A stretch of DNA of 64,000 nucleotides from NCBI GenBank assembly GCA_019828595.1, contig JAHQRK010000047.1, positions 62,001-126,000 of the forward strand, written 5' to 3'. This DNA comes from Aphanomyces cochlioides (lineage: Eukaryota > Oomycota > Saprolegniomycetes > Saprolegniales > Verrucalvaceae). Positions 1-9,352 of this stretch are shown here, in pieces. The first letter of the stretch is position 1. The number at the start of each line of letters is the position of its first letter. The translations under genes were made by a program, and so were the position numbers. The notes beneath the pieces were generated by a model that worked only from the letters and a program-made list of their open reading frames with translations, ran no database searches and was not told the origin of the DNA.

Positions 1-1390
1 ATCGCTTCGTGAGAGGCAACACCCCACTTGAGCATGCGGTTCGGGATGTCCTTCTCGCATCTCACAATGTCAGCAATCGCAGTGTCGAGGCCGAGGGCTT
101 GGTTGTCGAAAAGGATCGATGCCATGGCAGCTGAAACATCGATGGTCTTCGTGTGTGCACCCGTGGGCATCTGCAACCAGCCGACGATGCCGCGCGCCGA
201 GTGCTTCTGGATCGGGAGGGTGTCTTCAAACGTGAGGGTTCCAGCAGCACGCTTGCGAAGGAGGGGTTCGAGTTCCTCCATCGTGGGCTGGTAAGGAGCA
301 ACGTCCTTGGTCTTGATGGCCTTGGCAGACTGAGACCGCTGTTGCGCTTGGAAGGCCCATACGTCGTTGGGGGCCTGGCGGTTGTTGGGTTGGCCACGGC
401 CAGGTGTCTGGGCTCCGCCAGATTGAGAAATGTTTTCCAAATGCGATCCGGGTGAAGCCTGAGACGATGGCTGGCGGACTGAGTGAGAGTCCGAGTCGTG
501 CGTCAGACCAACACTCAAGCGTGCGTCAGAGGCTTGGTCTTGTCCGGACCCTGTCCCATGGTGGACAGAGTCACACGTTTGACCTTCACTCGCGTTGGAC
601 TTCGAGAAGTTTCCATGGGTGACTTGGTCTTGAGTATTCCCATGACCAACACTGGCCACAGGGTTGTTCGCGATTGTTCCAGATCTTGCCCGATGATTCT
701 TCGAGAAGAGACCATCACTCATGGAGCGACTAGTCTCGATGGGATCTTGACCTGTCGCCAGAGTGGACTTGTCGCTCGGGGATTCTTCGAGAAGGGACCT
801 TCACTCAGGGATGGACTGTTCTCGAATCTTCCTTGACATGTCGTCATGTTGACGTCGGTGCTTGAGCGAGTCTTCGAGAAGCCACTATCACTCGTCGAGA
901 GAACATTCTCGAAAGGAACAGAACCCAACGGAGTCTTGCCAGGCAAGCCACCATCACTCACGATGGACGTGGTTGATGGAGATTCTTCGGGCAAGGTCGT
1001 TGACGTCATGAGCACATCTTCCGAGGTTGGAACGCCGTCTTGCCAGGCTTCGTCGCAAGTGTCAGAGGTCGTTGGATCATTCGCGGGATCGCAAGCCTTC
1101 GTCGAGCGAGTCACAGGCAAGGGTTCAAAACGGCGCGGTTTCGAAGGGGTTGCACGTTGACGTGGAAACGGAACGCGCGTTGGAGTAGGGAGCGGATTCG
1201 TAGACGCGTCATGATGCGAAGCGTTGGAAGCATCGTCGACGTCCTCTTCCAACGACGACGCCATGTCGGTATCGCTTGGGGATGGGTCAGCAACGACGAT
1301 GACGTCCATATCGCTGGGGCTGGACGCCGAGGGAGAGAACGCGGAGGAGCAAGATGGGGCACGAGGGTTGGTCGAGCGGGTAGCAACCAT
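1..1390 (-). pseudogene. ORF1 of copy A0, partial and frameshifted
   Basis: N-terminal part of the family A ORF1 protein, beginning at the ATG at 1388-1390 (sequence MVATRS...). The G run at 778-781 has four G where the sister copies have five. This 1-nt loss shifts the frame, and translation ends at a stop near 719 after about 223 codons. The original frame continues to the window edge in the other phase. An upstream in-frame ATG at 1450 lies in the antisense of the tRNA and is not taken as the start, because family B ORF1 begins at the position equivalent to 1390. Confidence 0.85.
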
Positions 1391-1441
1391 ATTGTCAGAT
1401 AGCGTAGAGTGGTACTGCGGGGTAGCTGGCAAATTGGAAAC
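1..1441 (-). mobile_element. Family A LINE, copy A0 (5' part; rest beyond left window edge)
   Basis: This is the 5' part of a family A non-LTR retrotransposon: a 51-nt 5' UTR (1391-1441) and the N-terminal part of ORF1. The 5' end abuts base -1 of the tRNA-Tyr gene at 1443, exactly as in the other full-length copies. It shares a C-for-G codon change in ORF1 (near 838) with copy A8, so these two may be related by array duplication. Confidence 0.93.
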
Positions 1442-1442
1442 T

Positions 1443-1550
1443 CCGGTCATAGCTCAGTTGGTAGAGCGTTTGACTGTAGTGGAAAGTTGTATTGGATTCA
1501 GTATGGCTTCAGAAATCAAATGGCCACCGGTTCGATTCCGGTTGACCGGA
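1443..1550 (+). tRNA. tRNA-Tyr(GTA) with 35-nt intron
   Basis: The cloverleaf folds without mismatch. The acceptor CCGGTCA pairs with TGACCGG (discriminator A1550); the D arm is GCTC/GAGC; the anticodon arm is TTTGA/TCAAA with GTA at 1476-1478; the T arm is ACCGG/CCGGT around TTCGATT. A 35-nt intron (about 1480-1514) follows position 37, the canonical site for nuclear introns. C1:G72 is the eukaryotic/archaeal tyrosine identity pair. The mature tRNA is 73 nt before CCA addition. Box A is 1450-1461 (TAGCTCAGTTGG) and box B 1529-1539 (GGTTCGATTCC), both consensus. Its 5' flank is the 5' UTR of copy A0 rather than native spacer. Confidence 0.97.
1450..1461 (+). promoter_or_regulatory. Pol III box A, and the retrotransposon target site
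   Basis: TAGCTCAGTTGG matches the box A consensus. In every interrupted gene of this window the retrotransposon 3' end is joined between A14 and G15, here 1456/1457, splitting box A. The same motif lies 7-18 nt after the first base of each complete tRNA gene. Confidence 0.9.
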
Positions 1551-1555
1551 CTCTC

Positions 1556-1560
1556 TTTTT
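1556..1560 (+). terminator. Pol III terminator (T5)
   Basis: Run of five T starting 6 nt after the tRNA, the standard Pol III stop on the sense strand. The same T5 sits 6-10 nt after each of the other tRNA genes, e.g. 2750-2754, 3945-3949, 12479-12483, 17327-17331, 26945-26949, 35982-35986 and 55574-55578. Confidence 0.88.
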
Positions 1561-1847
1561 CACACTTTCATCTCCTTTCCTTCTCTTACCCTCTTTTTTC
1601 CACCTCTCTCTTCATCTTCACGACCTTTACACGTCCCAACATTTAGATTCATCACATTTACCTACACATACAACAACTACACACGATACAGTCTATTCCA
1701 ATGCCACACAAACAAATCTACGCGTTTTCACCAGCATTCACGCGGCATGAGCCATCATTGCTCTGTCTTGTTTATTTCATGTGCAGGACACATTGGATGC
1801 ACCCCAAAAGACATTACAATCAAGAGGAATCACATTCCCTTACATAC

Positions 1848-1958
1848 GTTGTCGTGCCAGTATTTTTGTCGCTCGTCAATCTCTGACAAAAACTCCTCCA
1901 CGTAGTAGCATAGAAGTGCCATTTTGAAGGTCCAGTGAGCATACATGCCCCACAGCTC
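1848..1958 (-). other. Exon-like open block inside the spacer
   Basis: On the minus strand 111 nt (37 codons, beginning ELWGMYAHW and ending KYWHDN) read without a stop. The block is preceded by an AG (after ACGT) and followed immediately by GTATGTAAG, a strong 5' splice-site match. The amino-acid composition looks protein-like, but no neighbouring exon was identified. It recurs in every spacer at tRNA start +405 to +515 (for example 3042-3152). It may be a relic exon captured in the array unit, or chance. I do not recognise the protein. Confidence 0.3.
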
Positions 1959-2321
1959 CTACGTTTGCCTTTCGGATGTCTGTGACGGCTCAGTTCAAAG
2001 TAGTTCGGGGTTGACGTTTTAAGTGATGCCTCGCTAATTCATTGATCGAAATGAACAACACGTTATTTAAACATGGTTGCTTCTTGGAGGATAAAACAGT
2101 TTATGTTGGTTGTCCAAAATGAACAGCCTCATACTTTCCAACCTCTGAATTGAGGTATAATCCCTTTGCAAAAACAAATCGCAACGACGTTTGGCTTCAA
2201 CACAGAGAGAGGAGGAAAAAGAGTCTACCAATCGCACACGCATACATTCCGTTCTTGTTGTGTCGTTGTTTTAGTCACTCATATTTTGGCAAGTCATATA
2301 TACATTCTTTTGGGGGGACAC

Positions 2322-2342
2322 AGCACGAGGATTCATCGTGCT
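2322..2342. other. Spacer hairpin (7-bp perfect stem)
   Basis: AGCACGA and TCGTGCT form a perfect 7-bp stem around a 7-nt loop, directly after the variable T/G run. Repeated in all 12 spacers. Function unknown. Confidence 0.45.
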
Positions 2343-2636
2343 AACTTGGTGCGTGCTGTGTGGCCACGGTGCGACGTTGGTACGGAGACTTCTCTACAAC
2401 ACTGCATGAGGCAGAGCGAAGAGCTTGGTAAAGGGTAAGAGTGTTTGTAAATAAGAAGGTGGATGGAATGCGATGTTGTAGATGAAATGGCAGAGACGAG
2501 TCTCTGAAAATGGGCTGGAAGATAGTGAGGACTATAAGAATACAGGGTGTAGGATGTGGTTGATGATGCCAGTTGGTAGTGTATGTAGATGACTAAAATA
2601 GTGTGTGAAAGGTCGGTGGCTGGAGGACGTATGTGT

Positions 2637-2744
2637 CCGGTCATAGCTCAGTTGGTAGAGCGTTTGACTGTAGTGGAAAGTTGTATTGGATTCAGTATGG
2701 CTTCAGAAATCAAATGGCCACCGGTTCGATTCCGGTTGACCGGA
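2637..2744 (+). tRNA. tRNA-Tyr(GTA), array copy 2
   Basis: Same sequence and intron as the gene at 1443. It retains native spacer as its 5' flank (ends ACGTATGTGT), so this unit has not been hit by a retrotransposon. Confidence 0.97.
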
Positions 2745-3831
2745 CTCTCTTTTTCACACTTTCATCTCCTTTCCTTCTCTTACCCTCTTTTTTCCACCTC
2801 TCTCTTCATCTTCACGACCTTTACACGTCCCAACATTTAGATTCATCACATTTACCTACACATACAACAACTACACACGATACAGTCTATTCCAATGCCA
2901 CACAAACAAATCTACGCGTTTTCACCAGCATTCACGCGGCATGAGCCATCATTGCTCTGTCTTGTTTATTTCATGTGCAGGACACATTGGATGCACCCCA
3001 AAAGACATTACAATCAAGAGGAATCACATTCCCTTACATACGTTGTCGTGCCAGTATTTTTGTCGCTCGTCAATCTCTGACAAAAACTCCTCCACGTAGT
3101 AGCATAGAAGTGCCATTTTGAAGGTCCAGTGAGCATACATGCCCCACAGCTCCTACGTTTGCCTTTCGGATGTCTGTGACGGCTCAGTTCAAAGTAGTTC
3201 GGGGTTGACGTTTTAAGTGATGCCTCGCTAATTCATTGATCGAAATGAACAACACGTTATTTAAACATGGTTGCTTCTTGGAGGATAAAACAGTTTATGT
3301 TGGTTGTCCAAAATGAACAGCCTCATACTTTCCAACCTCTGAATTGAGGTATAATCCCTTTGCAAAAACAAATCGCAACGACGTTTGGCTTCAACACAGA
3401 GAGAGGAGGAAAAAGAGTCTACCAATCGCACACGCATACATTCCGTTCTTGTTGTGTCGTTGTTTTAGTCACTCATATTTTGGCAAGTCATATATACATT
3501 CTTTTTGGGGGGACACAGCACGAGGATTCATCGTGCTAACTTGGTGCGTGCTGTGTGGCCACGGTGCGACGTTGGTACGGAGACTTCTCTACAACACTGC
3601 ATGAGGCAGAGCGAAGAGCTTGGTAAAGGGTAAGAGTGTTTGTAAATAAGAAGGTGGATGGAATGCGATGTTGTAGATGAAATGGCAGAGACGAGTCTCT
3701 GAAAATGGGCTGGAAGATAGTGAGGACTATAAGAATACAGGGTGTAGGATGTGGTTGATGATGCCAGTTGGTAGTGTATGTAGATGACTAAAATAGTGTG
3801 TGAAAGGTCGGTGGCTGGAGGACGTATGTGT
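2745..3831. repeat. tRNA-Tyr array spacer, unit 2
   Basis: Uninterrupted spacer between two intact tRNA genes; T5G6 homopolymer variant. Confidence 0.9.
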
Positions 3832-3939
3832 CCGGTCATAGCTCAGTTGGTAGAGCGTTTGACTGTAGTGGAAAGTTGTATTGGATTCAGTATGGCTTCA
3901 GAAATCAAATGGCCACCGGTTCGATTCCGGTTGACCGGA
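3832..3939 (+). tRNA. tRNA-Tyr(GTA), array copy 3
   Basis: Intact gene with intron and native 5' flank. Together with copies 1 and 2 it sets the 1,194-1,195 bp period of the array. Confidence 0.97.
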
Positions 3940-5025
3940 CTCTCTTTTTCACACTTTCATCTCCTTTCCTTCTCTTACCCTCTTTTTTCCACCTCTCTCT
4001 TCATCTTCACGACCTTTACACGTCCCAACATTTAGATTCATCACATTTACCTACACATACAACAACTACACACGATACAGTCTATTCCAATGCCACACAA
4101 ACAAATCTACGCGTTTTCACCAGCATTCACGCGGCATGAGCCATCATTGCTCTGTCTTTTTTATTTCATGTGCAGGACACATTGGATGCACCCCAAAAGA
4201 CATTACAATCAAGAGGAATCACATTCCCTTACATACGTTGTCGTGCCAGTATTTTTGTCGCTCGTCAATCTCTGACAAAAACTCCTCCACGTAGTAGCAT
4301 AGAAGTGCCATTTTGAAGGTCCAGTGAGCATACATGCCCCACAGCTCCTACGTTTGCCTTTCGGATGTCTGTGACGGCTCAGTTCAAAGTAGTTCGGGGT
4401 TGACGTTTTAAGTGATGCCTCGCTAATTCATTGATCGAAATGAACAACACGTTATTTAAACATGGTTGCTTCTTGGAGGATAAAACAGTTTATGTTGGTT
4501 GTCCAAAATGAACAGCCTCATACTTTCCAACCTCTGAATTGAGGTATAATCCCTTTGCAAAAACAAATCGCAACGACGTTTGGCTTCAACACAGAGAGAG
4601 GAGGAAAAAGAGTCTACCAATCGCACACGCATACATTCCGTTCTTGTTGTGTCGTTGTTTTAGTCACTCATATTTTGGCAAGTCATATATACATTCTTTT
4701 TGGGGGGACACAGCACGAGGATTCATCGTGCTAACTTGGTGCGTGCTGTGTGGCCACGGTGCGACGTTGGTACGGAGACTTCTCTACAACACTGCATGAG
4801 GCAGAGCGAAGAGCTTGGTAAAGGGTAAGAGTGTTTGTAAATAAGAAGGTGGATGGAATGCGATGTTGTAGATGAAATGGCAGAGACGAGTCTCTGAAAA
4901 TGGGCTGGAAGATAGTGAGGACTATAAGAATACAGGGTGTAGGATGTGGTTGATGATGCCAGTTGGTAGTGTATGTAGATGACTAAAATAGTGTGTGAAA
5001 GGTCGGTGGCTGGAGGACGTATGTG
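3940..5025. repeat. tRNA-Tyr array spacer, unit 3
   Basis: Spacer with T5G6 and a private G-to-T change near 4157 that creates a longer T run. It ends at the interrupted tRNA at 5026. Confidence 0.9.
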
Positions 5026-5040
5026 TCCGGTCATAGCTCA
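5026..5040 (+). repeat. Target-site duplication / tRNA-Tyr 5' fragment, left of A1
   Basis: TCCGGTCATAGCTCA is tRNA bases -1 to 14. The matching right copy is 12365-12379, which begins the complete tRNA. The 15-bp pair flanks copy A1. Confidence 0.95.
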
Positions 5041-5197
5041 CTGCAATGGGGAGGTATATTAATAGACTTTCAATATCTACTAATACTAATATTGCCTACT
5101 AACGGCTCATCCCACTTCCAAATGCTTCAGCAGATTTTCTACTTTGGGCTTTGGAGTACAGCGATTTTTGACTTGTTGAATAAATACTTGGGGCTTG

Positions 5198-8100
5198 TTA
5201 ATTTGGGGCTGAAGGTTGGAGCGCGAGCAAAGTCGGGTACTTGGCTACCAGTGGGCGATAGACAGGTTGTCTATGCAAAGTATTGATTGCTGAAATTGCT
5301 TCCACTCGTTGAGGGCTGTCAACTTCTTGGAGGCGAAGCCATCTGCGGATCGATGCATGCCATCGGATGAAGCTGACTTCTTGCCAAATTTCTGGCGGAG
5401 GCGGCTCCTTCGATTCGAACTTGGCGGCGTTGTGCGTTGTCCAAATATAGTGAAGGTTGGAAGCACACAGAAGAGCCCAGAGCACAAACAGTATGTCTTG
5501 AAGCTGGCTACCGCGTTCGTTGACTTGAAAGCGGTCGATGTTGGTGATGGCAGTCCAATCGAAATTGACACCGAAGCATCGCCAAGCGGTCGCGTGAAAA
5601 CGCCAAAGGGGATACACGCGAGAGCAGGTGTGGAAGGCGTGGTGTTGGTTCTCCGGTGCGTCGCAATTGGTATAGACACAGCAAATTACGTCTGGCTGCT
5701 GAGGTTGCAAGTAGAACAAGCGCGAGTTGACAGGCAGCATGTTGAACAACAGTCGAAACCAAACGTCGCCATGGAGGGGAGGCGGCCAACGGCATGTTTT
5801 GCGGATGAGTCGCACGTAGGTCGCAATATCTTGTTGCTCGACGCGGGACGATGTCGCCACTGGGTGCGGTTTTCCATCCGAAGGGGCGTGATGCGCCAAA
5901 CGTGATACGAGTCGCTTGGGCCAACGCTCGAAGGATAGCAATTGATCTTTGAAAAGTGCCTTGAAAGGGTGACTTGTTGTATCGATATCGGTCAAAGCAG
6001 TTCCAGTTCGAACGCCAGACGTGCGGAGGACTTGGTCGAATATCTTGGTGAGGTGGCTATAAACTTGACCAGCACGTTCGGGTGCTGCAAATCCCATCGT
6101 GCCGTTCGCTTGTAACGTCACTTGTGCCGCACGGTTGTTGGATGACAGTCGATCAATAAACGCAGCTCTTGTAGGCCATGTCCCTTGCCGTGTCAAGAAG
6201 TCTTTGAGGCAGTGGAAACCGTTTTGAGACGCATGTCTACACCATCGACGACACAGAGCAGTCTTCACGACATTTGATGTAGCACCCGCAGGACCAACTT
6301 GCAGAGCGGGGTAGGATGTCAGCCACACGGGGAGGTTCAAAAGTTCTTCGAGGCTTGGTGGCGAAGCGGTTCGCTTGGCCATAGGTGTGGCGGCCCATTG
6401 ATGCCAAATGTCGTGCCAAAGAGGATGCAGCTCCCACAAAAACAACCACTTGGAGCTGTGGTTGGGGAAGTACGTGAGAAAGTCGAACGGGTGGGTGTCG
6501 CGATACAGCTTGTTCATGACACGGGAAAATTGTCTCTTGACAAGCAACTTCCATGGGGCAAATGTGTTGGGTGAATTGGGCTGCATCAAGAGTTGGAGCC
6601 GCAGCAGTCGCTGAGTCCGAAGCTTCGAAGCCACATGCGGAATACCGAGGCCGAGTTTTTGATCGAACTGCCACTTGCGGCAAATAGTTGAGCGATGATG
6701 GTCGGTGATTTGCGTCTTCCGACCAAGGATGTACTTGTTGACCATTCTTTGCCAAACGGCAACCATCGTTGGAGGCACATACACTGCAGCCGTGACATGC
6801 CATAACAACGACAACAACATGGTCGATACGATGAGTTTGCGGCCTTGGATGGTTCGCGCACGACTTCCCCACGTTTGAAACGCAGCCAGAAACTTGTCGT
6901 TCAGTTGCTGGACTTGAAAATCGCGCGGCAGTCGGTGGCCAAAGAGAATACCAAGGTATTTCACTGGCTTCTCGCTCGGCAAGACGTTCAAGAGGCCACC
7001 ATCGTCGATGTCTTCGATATCGAGATTGTTGTTGAGCGCCAAAGTCATGCACTTGGCAACGTTGAGACGAGCTCCAGACACAGAGCAAAAGTCTTCGACA
7101 ATTGCCATTTGCTCGACCGCCGCTTGGAGGGATGACGAGAGTAGAGTCGTGTCGTCGGCAAAGTAGATGCTCGTCAGTGAGTCTCCATTTGGAAGGGGAA
7201 TACCAAAATCAGGAGATCCGCGTAGCATTTCGCCGAGTGGCTCGAGGTAAAGTACGAAGAGCATGCACGATAGGGGGCAACCTTGCTTGACTCCGCGGGT
7301 AGGCCGTATGGTAGGGCCAAGACCGTCGTTGAAAATGATCTGGACCAGAGGCGTATTGTAAAGCAACTGAACCCAAGACACAAATGTGGGACCGATGTTC
7401 ATCTCCTTGAGTACGTCGAAGAGAAAGCCTTGGTCAACCATATCGTATGCCTTGGAAAAGTCGAGAAACGTCGCGTAGTAGTCGTGGTCTTCATTGGTAC
7501 AGAAAGTCTGCAATGCTTGTACCAGCATCACGTGGTCGTGCAAGCGACGGCCAGGGACAAAACCAGCTTGGCTTGGGTGAGCGAGGTATGGGGCAACTTG
7601 TGCAAGACGGTAGGCCAGCGCCCGCGATAGAATCTTGACTTCAACCGACATGAGAGTAATCGGCCGATAGTTGCCAGGGTCGCCTCTGTCTCCAGCCTTG
7701 AACAAGAGCGCCACTGCACTTCGGCGTTGTTGGAGCAGGAGGTGACCGTGATGGGTGAGTTGGTAGTTGAACACCTTGAGCAGGATTTGGGCGAATACGT
7801 CCGGGGAGATTTGAAAGAAAGCTGCAGGCCAGCCGTCTGAACCAGGAGACTTGTTCGGGTTCATAGACTTGAGCGCGCCGCACAGGTCTTCCGCCGTGAG
7901 AGGACTTTCCAGAGCGTCGCGCTGTTCTTGAGTGAGACGTCGAGTAATGGCTCGAATGATAGCTCGGCGACGGGCCCGATTCAACGGTGGTTGGTCTCTT
8001 GGAGTGACCATGATGTTTTTCCAATGAGACGTAAAACCAGCCTTGACTTCAGACGGGTCAGTCGACGTTACACCGTTGATTGTCACGGACGAGAGCGGCA

Positions 8101-9352
8101 CTTTGATCCCCTTGGGTCGACGAAAAAAGTGACTGGTACCTCGCTCGTTGACGTTGGCGTGAAAGTCGAATTGCTGATCCAGGTTGAACTGTCGGTACTC
8201 GCTGCGGGCAGTGTCAAGGGCTTGACGGGCGGTATTAACAATGGATGTCTCAACGAGTCCCATGTCGAATGCTCGGCGGGAAGTAAGCCACTTCATCTTG
8301 AGGCTGTTGAGTGTGTACTTCATCGAGTCAATGTACTGGCGATGACTGACTTGGAGACGCTTCTTCATTCTCTTCAACCAGCCGTACCACTTTGCGCCAA
8401 AGTTTTGAGTGTCGTCTGCGCGCATCTCGTCCAAAAGTTGATTGGCTTCGGCCTTGATCGCTGCGACTACTTGAGGGTTCTTTAAGAGCTCACGGGGGAG
8501 GCGCCAGTAACTTCGGTCGGGAGCTCGCTGCTCGCAGGAGAGGACCACTTTGTGTTCCATGTGGTCGCCTGCAAAGCTGCTTGGGGAATAGCTTGAACGT
8601 GCGTACGTTTGAGCGACGATATCTTGGTCCACAAACAGGTAGTCGAGGCGGTTGCTTCGACCAGGGCCGCTGTAAACGCGCTCGTTGGGGTGGTGCATCC
8701 TCCACGCATCGGTAACACCAAGTGCTGAAAGCCAGGCAATGCATTCCGCCTTACCAGCGTTGTGGTCTTGGCGAGGTCGAGTCGCGTCCAGATGCTCCTC
8801 CAGGGGTAAGTTGAAATCGCCTCCGACAAAGTGAATGCTGTCGTCTTCAAAGTCGCGAGGCAGGTCGTCGAAAAACGGTGCTCGAGAGTGAGCGATAACC
8901 GGGGCATAGACGTTGTGAAAGTACACAGGAACGCCGTCCCACTGAGTTCGAACAACCATGTATCTTCCAGGTCGGTCATGGGTGGTCAAGTGTTGCAGGT
9001 CGAGGAATCCAGGCATGGATCCATGGAAATACGATGCCACACCGCAGCGCCGATTGTTGAGTGAGTCGACGCGATCAGTGCGGAGATCGTTGGTGAAGAG
9101 CTTGTATTTGCCAACGCCTACTTCGTTGTTGAGGTGGAGTTGGAAGGTTTCGAGATGTTTGATGTTATTGATTTTGGTTTCTTGAAAGAAAACGGCTTGG
9201 GTCGGAATTTGGAGTCGCCGCGCCACAAGATGTCCGTTGTCTTTCAGCCCATTGAGGTTGGCAGTGGTCAGTTCGAGTATGGGGAACTTGGTGAAGAGAC
9301 CGGCCGCGACCACCTTAGCCACGGAACGCGACAGACGTTGCGTTCGCAACAT
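5198..9352 (-). CDS. ORF2 of A1: APE endonuclease / reverse transcriptase (1,384 aa)
   Basis: Enzyme of target-primed reverse transcription: nicks the target DNA and copies the element RNA onto the exposed 3' end. Residues about 25-270 are an APE-like endonuclease: N32/N34, E58 (QETK), Y149 (VYAP), D179/N181 (GGDFN), D237 (RLDYLF), D263/H264 (GDH). The RT lies at about 495-800: D631 (LDFSKAYD), GCPLS at 691-695 and FADD with D733/D734. A zf-RVT-like zinc site follows: C1225-x4-C1230 and H1238-x4-C1243. No RNase H domain was seen. The ATG at 9352 lies 38 nt inside the end of ORF1, in another frame. This copy is open throughout. The enzyme class is certain; target specificity is inferred from the insertion sites. 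Confidence 0.96.
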   Translation of the reverse strand: MLRTQRLSRSVAKVVAAGLFTKFPILELTTANLNGLKDNGHLVARRLQIPTQAVFFQETKINNIKHLETFQLHLNNEVGVGKYKLFTNDLRTDRVDSLNNRRCGVASYFHGSMPGFLDLQHLTTHDRPGRYMVVRTQWDGVPVYFHNVYAPVIAHSRAPFFDDLPRDFEDDSIHFVGGDFNLPLEEHLDATRPRQDHNAGKAECIAWLSALGVTDAWRMHHPNERVYSGPGRSNRLDYLFVDQDIVAQTYARSSYSPSSFAGDHMEHKVVLSCEQRAPDRSYWRLPRELLKNPQVVAAIKAEANQLLDEMRADDTQNFGAKWYGWLKRMKKRLQVSHRQYIDSMKYTLNSLKMKWLTSRRAFDMGLVETSIVNTARQALDTARSEYRQFNLDQQFDFHANVNERGTSHFFRRPKGIKVPLSSVTINGVTSTDPSEVKAGFTSHWKNIMVTPRDQPPLNRARRRAIIRAITRRLTQEQRDALESPLTAEDLCGALKSMNPNKSPGSDGWPAAFFQISPDVFAQILLKVFNYQLTHHGHLLLQQRRSAVALLFKAGDRGDPGNYRPITLMSVEVKILSRALAYRLAQVAPYLAHPSQAGFVPGRRLHDHVMLVQALQTFCTNEDHDYYATFLDFSKAYDMVDQGFLFDVLKEMNIGPTFVSWVQLLYNTPLVQIIFNDGLGPTIRPTRGVKQGCPLSCMLFVLYLEPLGEMLRGSPDFGIPLPNGDSLTSIYFADDTTLLSSSLQAAVEQMAIVEDFCSVSGARLNVAKCMTLALNNNLDIEDIDDGGLLNVLPSEKPVKYLGILFGHRLPRDFQVQQLNDKFLAAFQTWGSRARTIQGRKLIVSTMLLSLLWHVTAAVYVPPTMVAVWQRMVNKYILGRKTQITDHHRSTICRKWQFDQKLGLGIPHVASKLRTQRLLRLQLLMQPNSPNTFAPWKLLVKRQFSRVMNKLYRDTHPFDFLTYFPNHSSKWLFLWELHPLWHDIWHQWAATPMAKRTASPPSLEELLNLPVWLTSYPALQVGPAGATSNVVKTALCRRWCRHASQNGFHCLKDFLTRQGTWPTRAAFIDRLSSNNRAAQVTLQANGTMGFAAPERAGQVYSHLTKIFDQVLRTSGVRTGTALTDIDTTSHPFKALFKDQLLSFERWPKRLVSRLAHHAPSDGKPHPVATSSRVEQQDIATYVRLIRKTCRWPPPLHGDVWFRLLFNMLPVNSRLFYLQPQQPDVICCVYTNCDAPENQHHAFHTCSRVYPLWRFHATAWRCFGVNFDWTAITNIDRFQVNERGSQLQDILFVLWALLCASNLHYIWTTHNAAKFESKEPPPPEIWQEVSFIRWHASIRRWLRLQEVDSPQRVEAISAINTLHRQPVYRPLVAKYPTLLALQPSAPN

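Larger units (their letters stand above)
1551..2636. repeat. tRNA-Tyr array spacer, unit 1
   Basis: About 1.09 kb of non-coding spacer that recurs with near identity after every tRNA-Tyr in the window. It starts with the T5 terminator and a C/T-rich stretch of about 70 bp. It contains an exon-like minus-strand block (1848-1958), a perfect 7-bp stem hairpin (2322-2342) and a T/G homopolymer whose length varies between units (here T4G6, 2308-2317). No other RNA gene or convincing ORF was found; the open frames across it are short and of simple composition. Confidence 0.9.

Noticed and set aside
1224..1750. 113-140 codon + strand ORFs running through the tRNA-Tyr gene
   Set aside because: They translate tRNA, intron and C/T-rich spacer, fused to antisense ORF1 sequence; no protein evidence.
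2531..2540. ACTATAAGAA as a TATA box for the tRNA
   Set aside because: It lies about 105 bp upstream, too far for a Pol III TATA element, and is lost from genes that follow an element insertion.
2333..2644. 103-codon minus-strand ORF repeated in every spacer
   Set aside because: Ser/Thr/Tyr/His-rich simple composition, starts in the antisense of the tRNA, no domain; conserved only because the spacer is conserved.
1443..5040. Regularly spaced repeats as a CRISPR array
   Set aside because: Repeats and spacers are about 108 bp and 1.09 kb, spacers are identical to each other, and the locus is eukaryotic.
7928..8485. 185-codon + strand ORF inside ORF2, present in several copies
   Set aside because: Antisense shadow of the ORF2 coding sequence; recurrence reflects element copies.
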